DNA from: Telmatactis stephensoni
Lineage: Eukaryota; Cnidaria; Anthozoa; Actiniaria; Isophelliidae
NCBI GenBank assembly: GCA_029948255.1
Contig: JALIZF010001938.1
Coordinates: forward strand, 1,361,501 to 1,425,500
DNA: 64,000 nt
Reading direction: 5' to 3'
Shown: one piece after another, positions 61,401-64,000 of the stretch
Position numbering within the stretch: the first letter of the stretch is position 1
Layout of the letters: every line of letters begins with the position of its first letter
The notes under the pieces: generated by a model
Told to the model about the DNA's origin: nothing
The model's input: only the letters and a program-made list of their open reading frames with translations
Databases searched by the model: none
Program-made: the position numbers and the translations under genes

Positions 61401-62354
61401 AAATTATACTGTTAACACTTAAATATATATCTATAGATGAATAATTATTGCTACATTAGAGTACAAACACTAAAAGTGTGCAACATAAATAGTTCTAAAT
61501 AATGCTAAATTATGCAAATTCTATTGTTTTCTATTCTTTAATGATTAGTGCTCAGGTGCTATTTAGTACTAAATAGTGCAAAGTACTGCACACTTCAGTT
61601 TAGTGTTTGTACTCTATCATGCCTTCGCCTATATTCACATCGTGCTAATTTCTGGCACTCAGCCGCAATAAGGTGATTTATTGACTCATCTTTTTGTCCA
61701 AACTTTCTGCGTTTCTCACTAACGTTCTGCTTATGGATGTTATTCAGTTTCTGATCCAATTTGTTCACAGTACTCGATCTTGTGCTGCAAAAATCATACC
61801 TTCTGGGGTTTTTTTTTTTTTTTTCAAATACCTTTTCCGATCCATCGAAATGACATTTAATCTCCTATATCCTCTGTGCTATTACAAAATTGTTGGCTAA
61901 CAAAATTTGGTAGCATATTTGCAGCAATTATTACAATAACCACGTTATTCTCCTGGTACTAATCCGCTTATTGTTTTCCTTAAAATACTACGGAATGCCA
62001 TACTAGCGGAAGTAGCTCACAGTCAAAAACAAGTTCTAAGCCTAAAAACAGAGAAATCACATTGTGCGTCTATTGATCGAATCATGCATATTATATTGTT
62101 CATTAAGTTAGCGGTAATCGCGAATTAATACGGACTTGAATAGTACGAGTGAAATATCATCTTATCTCAATTATGATATTGAAATTCTCTTTCAAGGTTT
62201 ATTCATCTATGGTTTCTATGGATACAGACACAGCATTGAGGGACTGGACACCACACCTGCAGATGAAGTCCATGAATATATTTTACCTAAAGATCCTCCC
62301 ATAATGCAAAGCGTGAAGGAACAACAGCCTTCCGATAAAAATCATAAAGACTAA
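58448..62354 (+). CDS. Cationic amino acid transporter, CAT/SLC7A family, two apparent one-base frame breaks
   Basis: Three exons: 58448-59791, 60569-60964, 62197-62354. CAT proteins carry arginine, lysine and ornithine across the plasma membrane. Seen here: the CAT N-terminus (LRRRKTD then [20 protein letters not shown]), [40 protein letters not shown] with the conserved Glu of transmembrane segment 3, [27 protein letters not shown] and LTRYQP. A variable loop follows, then a last helical block ending [12 protein letters not shown]. About 14 membrane segments are expected for the family. The frame slips by one extra base near 58755 (between YTYV and LGEFF) and again between about 59674 and 59748. 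Removing both gives 631 residues, close to human CAT-1 (629), and makes both splice junctions phase-correct. I cannot tell CAT-1, -2 and -3 apart. It could be a recent pseudogene, but similar slips in VPS13D favour sequencing error. Confidence 0.88.
60204..60484. mobile_element. PIF/Harbinger-type MITE (281 bp)
   Basis: Long GC-rich inverted ends, AGGCCGGCGCACACTAGGCG at the left and its near-complement at the right, flanked by TTA on each side (60201-60203, 60485-60487). Repeated CGACACG/CGTGTCG blocks lie inside. It is in intron 1 of the transporter gene. Confidence 0.72.
61026..61720 (-). mobile_element. Degenerate non-LTR retrotransposon fragment (3' end of the reverse-transcriptase ORF)
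   Basis: On the minus strand, 61617-61720 reads [20 protein letters not shown] then EYRRRHD, a knuckle-like segment with the H/C spacing seen near the ends of many invertebrate LINE polyproteins. After the inserted MITE it continues with [44 protein letters not shown] and LRQLWKL. The order (WY/P..EnEkvKiL, tDHviEaRR, iDfAcPGD, KE.eKieKy, LW) is the familiar tail of such ORFs. Frame changes and stops show it is dead. It sits in intron 2 of the transporter gene, in the opposite orientation. Confidence 0.65.
61457..61616. mobile_element. MITE inserted inside the retrotransposon fragment
   Basis: Terminal inverted repeats start TAGAGTACAAACACTAAA on the left and the matching complement ends at 61616, with TA at both outer edges (possible TA target duplication). 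It splits the EYRRRHD part of the retrotransposon from the ENEKVKVL part, so it is younger than that insertion. Confidence 0.6.
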
Positions 62355-62459
62355 TAAGTTATTTATAATTTTATCATATATCTAATATACCATATATTAG
62401 TCCAACAAATTCCTTTTTCCTTGCTTTGAGACAAACAAACACAGAAACAAATGATGGAA

Positions 62460-62581
62460 AAGGAAAAGGGAAGGGAGAGGAGGGGTAAGGAGGGGGACTG
62501 AGGAGGAGAGGAGGGAAAGAGAGCTCTCTTTCCCTCCTCTCCTCCCCAGTCTCCCTGCCCTCCCCTCTCCTTCCCTTCCCT
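62460..62581. repeat. Homopurine/homopyrimidine long palindrome
   Basis: A purine arm (AAGGGAAGGGAGAGGAGGGG and onward, about 62468-62523) meets its near-perfect complement (62524-62581) at GAGCTC. The arms are about 55 bases with no loop, and about 62,460 onward is almost pure A/G until the centre. It lies about 100 bases after the transporter stop codon. Confidence 0.75.
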
Positions 62582-63207
62582 TGAGAGCCAGCAACGCAGG
62601 CTATCCTCTAATAAGTAAATACACGGTAGCCATTAAAACAATGCGCGCGTAAATATGAATCGATATCTAGATAACGAGGACATGATCAGAAATAAAGAAG
62701 ACATTTGTGTGGCCATTCTGCTTTAATCATATATCAGTTTAGTTTGTCATTTTTTCGTGGGTCCCCCAGATCTGGGTTAAATGACGTCACATGAACCACA
62801 CTAAATTACGTTCTTTGATTTTAACTAGTACGGTATTTAAGGTGGCCCGTTACTATTCATTGAAGTATTGGAGATATTTTTGATGCGCGCTTTTCATCAG
62901 CTAAAATTTTGTCGATTTCTGTAATATTCTGGGTCGTAAATTACAAAACTTTGAATAGGTTCAAGGGAATGTGAGTTTGTTTTCATCGGTGTAAAATTCT
63001 CGGAAATATGAACACGTTTTAAAAACGTCAGTTTTGCAAAGAAGCCGGTCCATAACTTTCAAATCCCTCGATGAATGTTCTTGTTACTCAGCCAATAAGA
63101 AGCCAAGCCCTGAAGGTTTCTATCTGAGATGTTTCGTTCCAAAACTGGCCATAACTCACTGCATGGGCAAATGGTATTCAATTTTATCTTGATTTTGCAT
63201 TAATAAT

Positions 63208-63372
63208 ATGCTTTTGCCGTTAGCTATAAAACAAATGGACGATTTAGCCCAGACTTGCTACATTCTCAAGACCGATGCTATCCCAAACTTATTGGAAAGA
63301 AACTGTGTGATCACAGACCTACAAGAAATACAGACAGTGCTAAAAGACGAAGCATTTCTATGCTACTTCTAA
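63208..63372 (+). CDS. Possible short coding segment, unknown protein (54 codons)
   Basis: An open frame from ATG 63208 to TAA 63372 has protein-like composition (MDDLAQTCYILKTDAIPNLL, then RNCVITDLQEIQTVLKDEAF). A CCGTTAG acceptor-like site sits at its start, so it could be a terminal exon of a gene not otherwise seen. I do not recognise the protein. Confidence 0.2.
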   Translation: MLLPLAIKQMDDLAQTCYILKTDAIPNLLERNCVITDLQEIQTVLKDEAFLCYF

Positions 63373-64000
63373 AAGGAATTTTATTTTCATTTTATATTAT
63401 TTCGAGATAACGCATTTTCGCTTGCTCAAAGTCAAAACTTCTACCACCAACATCAAACAGATTATATATGGAAAGTACGGAGACTCTTACCGATTTGCAG
63501 CATCTTGCGTTTCATTTCGAAATAGAGCAACGAAGTCGAATACATCTAATCATCTTGCATTCAGCTGCAATGAAAAGCCTTTCGTTTGATAATAATTATA
63601 ATTCTGCATCTGCATGTGGTGCTGCTGTATACATTATTCAGTGGCGATGGCCACTGAGAGAAAAACCAGCGAATAACTGAGCAGACAAACTTTACTAGGA
63701 CTGCTGATCAAAATGCATGTGAAGAATGCTACAACCAAGCCAAAAATGTGAATATATTATTTATTTAGCGCTATTAAAAATCTATTAATTGTCTCAAACG
63801 AAAGGTACTCGCGCGATCGACTTCGGTGCTTTATTTCTCCTCGGAAAAGAAACGTAAGATTTCAGTATATTTGCCATTAATTAAATATAGGATTAGGTCA
63901 CCTTAAATCGGCCGTAATGATTGTACCATGCGTGATCCAATGCCATTGGAAGAAACACAATGAAGCGTGAGGAGAAAACAGAAAAACGAAGGCACAAGAA

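Larger units (their letters stand above)
62355..64000. other. Downstream flank of the transporter gene
   Basis: It contains the homopurine palindrome and the weak ORF at 63208. A 70-codon frame at 63468-63680 has no recognisable domain. TGACGTCA occurs at about 62783. Nothing else is supportable. Confidence 0.5.

Noticed and set aside
48934..62354. RDH10-like gene and transporter as part of a functional cluster with VPS13D
   Set aside because: The genes have separate promoters, unrelated functions and a 5.5 kb repeat-rich gap; nothing in the sequence supports co-function.

Overview
This is a window of animal nuclear DNA. The genes are split by many GT-AG introns, the DNA is AT-rich, and the introns and spacers are full of short inverted-repeat transposons, tRNA-derived SINEs and minisatellites. 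The proteins are clearly metazoan, but diverged from vertebrate forms. The short GCGCGC-containing foldback elements suggest a marine invertebrate, most likely an anthozoan cnidarian (coral or anemone). That assignment is inference.

Layout. (1) About 1-48,335, minus strand: one giant gene, VPS13D. It starts at 48,335 and runs off the left edge. I traced 61 coding exons (about 10.8 kb, about 3,590 codons) by joining splice sites that keep phase and by matching the known order of VPS13D blocks: chorein N-terminus, VPS13D-specific UBA domain, and VAB/SHR-BD region. The C-terminal DH-like and PH-like parts lie outside the window. (2) 48,336-48,933: a compact head-to-head spacer, probably a shared promoter. 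(3) 48,934-52,924, plus strand: an intact five-exon, 331-residue short-chain dehydrogenase closest to RDH10 (retinol dehydrogenase). (4) 52,925-58,447: a 5.5 kb intergenic region holding nested MITEs, a SINE, a palindromic MITE and a 97-bp tandem repeat. (5) 58,448-62,354, plus strand: a three-exon cationic amino acid transporter (SLC7A/CAT family, 631 residues once two one-base shifts are allowed for), with a TATA box. Its intron 2 carries a broken non-LTR retrotransposon split by a MITE. (6) 62,355-64,000: downstream DNA with a striking homopurine palindrome.

The three genes have unrelated jobs: inter-organelle lipid transfer and mitochondrial clearance, retinoid/steroid oxidation, and cationic amino acid uptake. 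They look like ordinary neighbours, not a pathway cluster. I found no new multi-gene system. The unusual material is non-coding. Two independent tandem duplications copy VPS13D 5' splice sites, and a third intronic array is made of GGTAAGTG-like units in sense. There is a palindromic MITE family with exact 7-bp target duplications, a 1-kb element with repeated subterminal motifs, and nested insertions. Seven one-base reading-frame breaks in VPS13D and the transporter point to sequence errors rather than gene death. Exon ends were read by eye and may be off by one base where phase did not test them.
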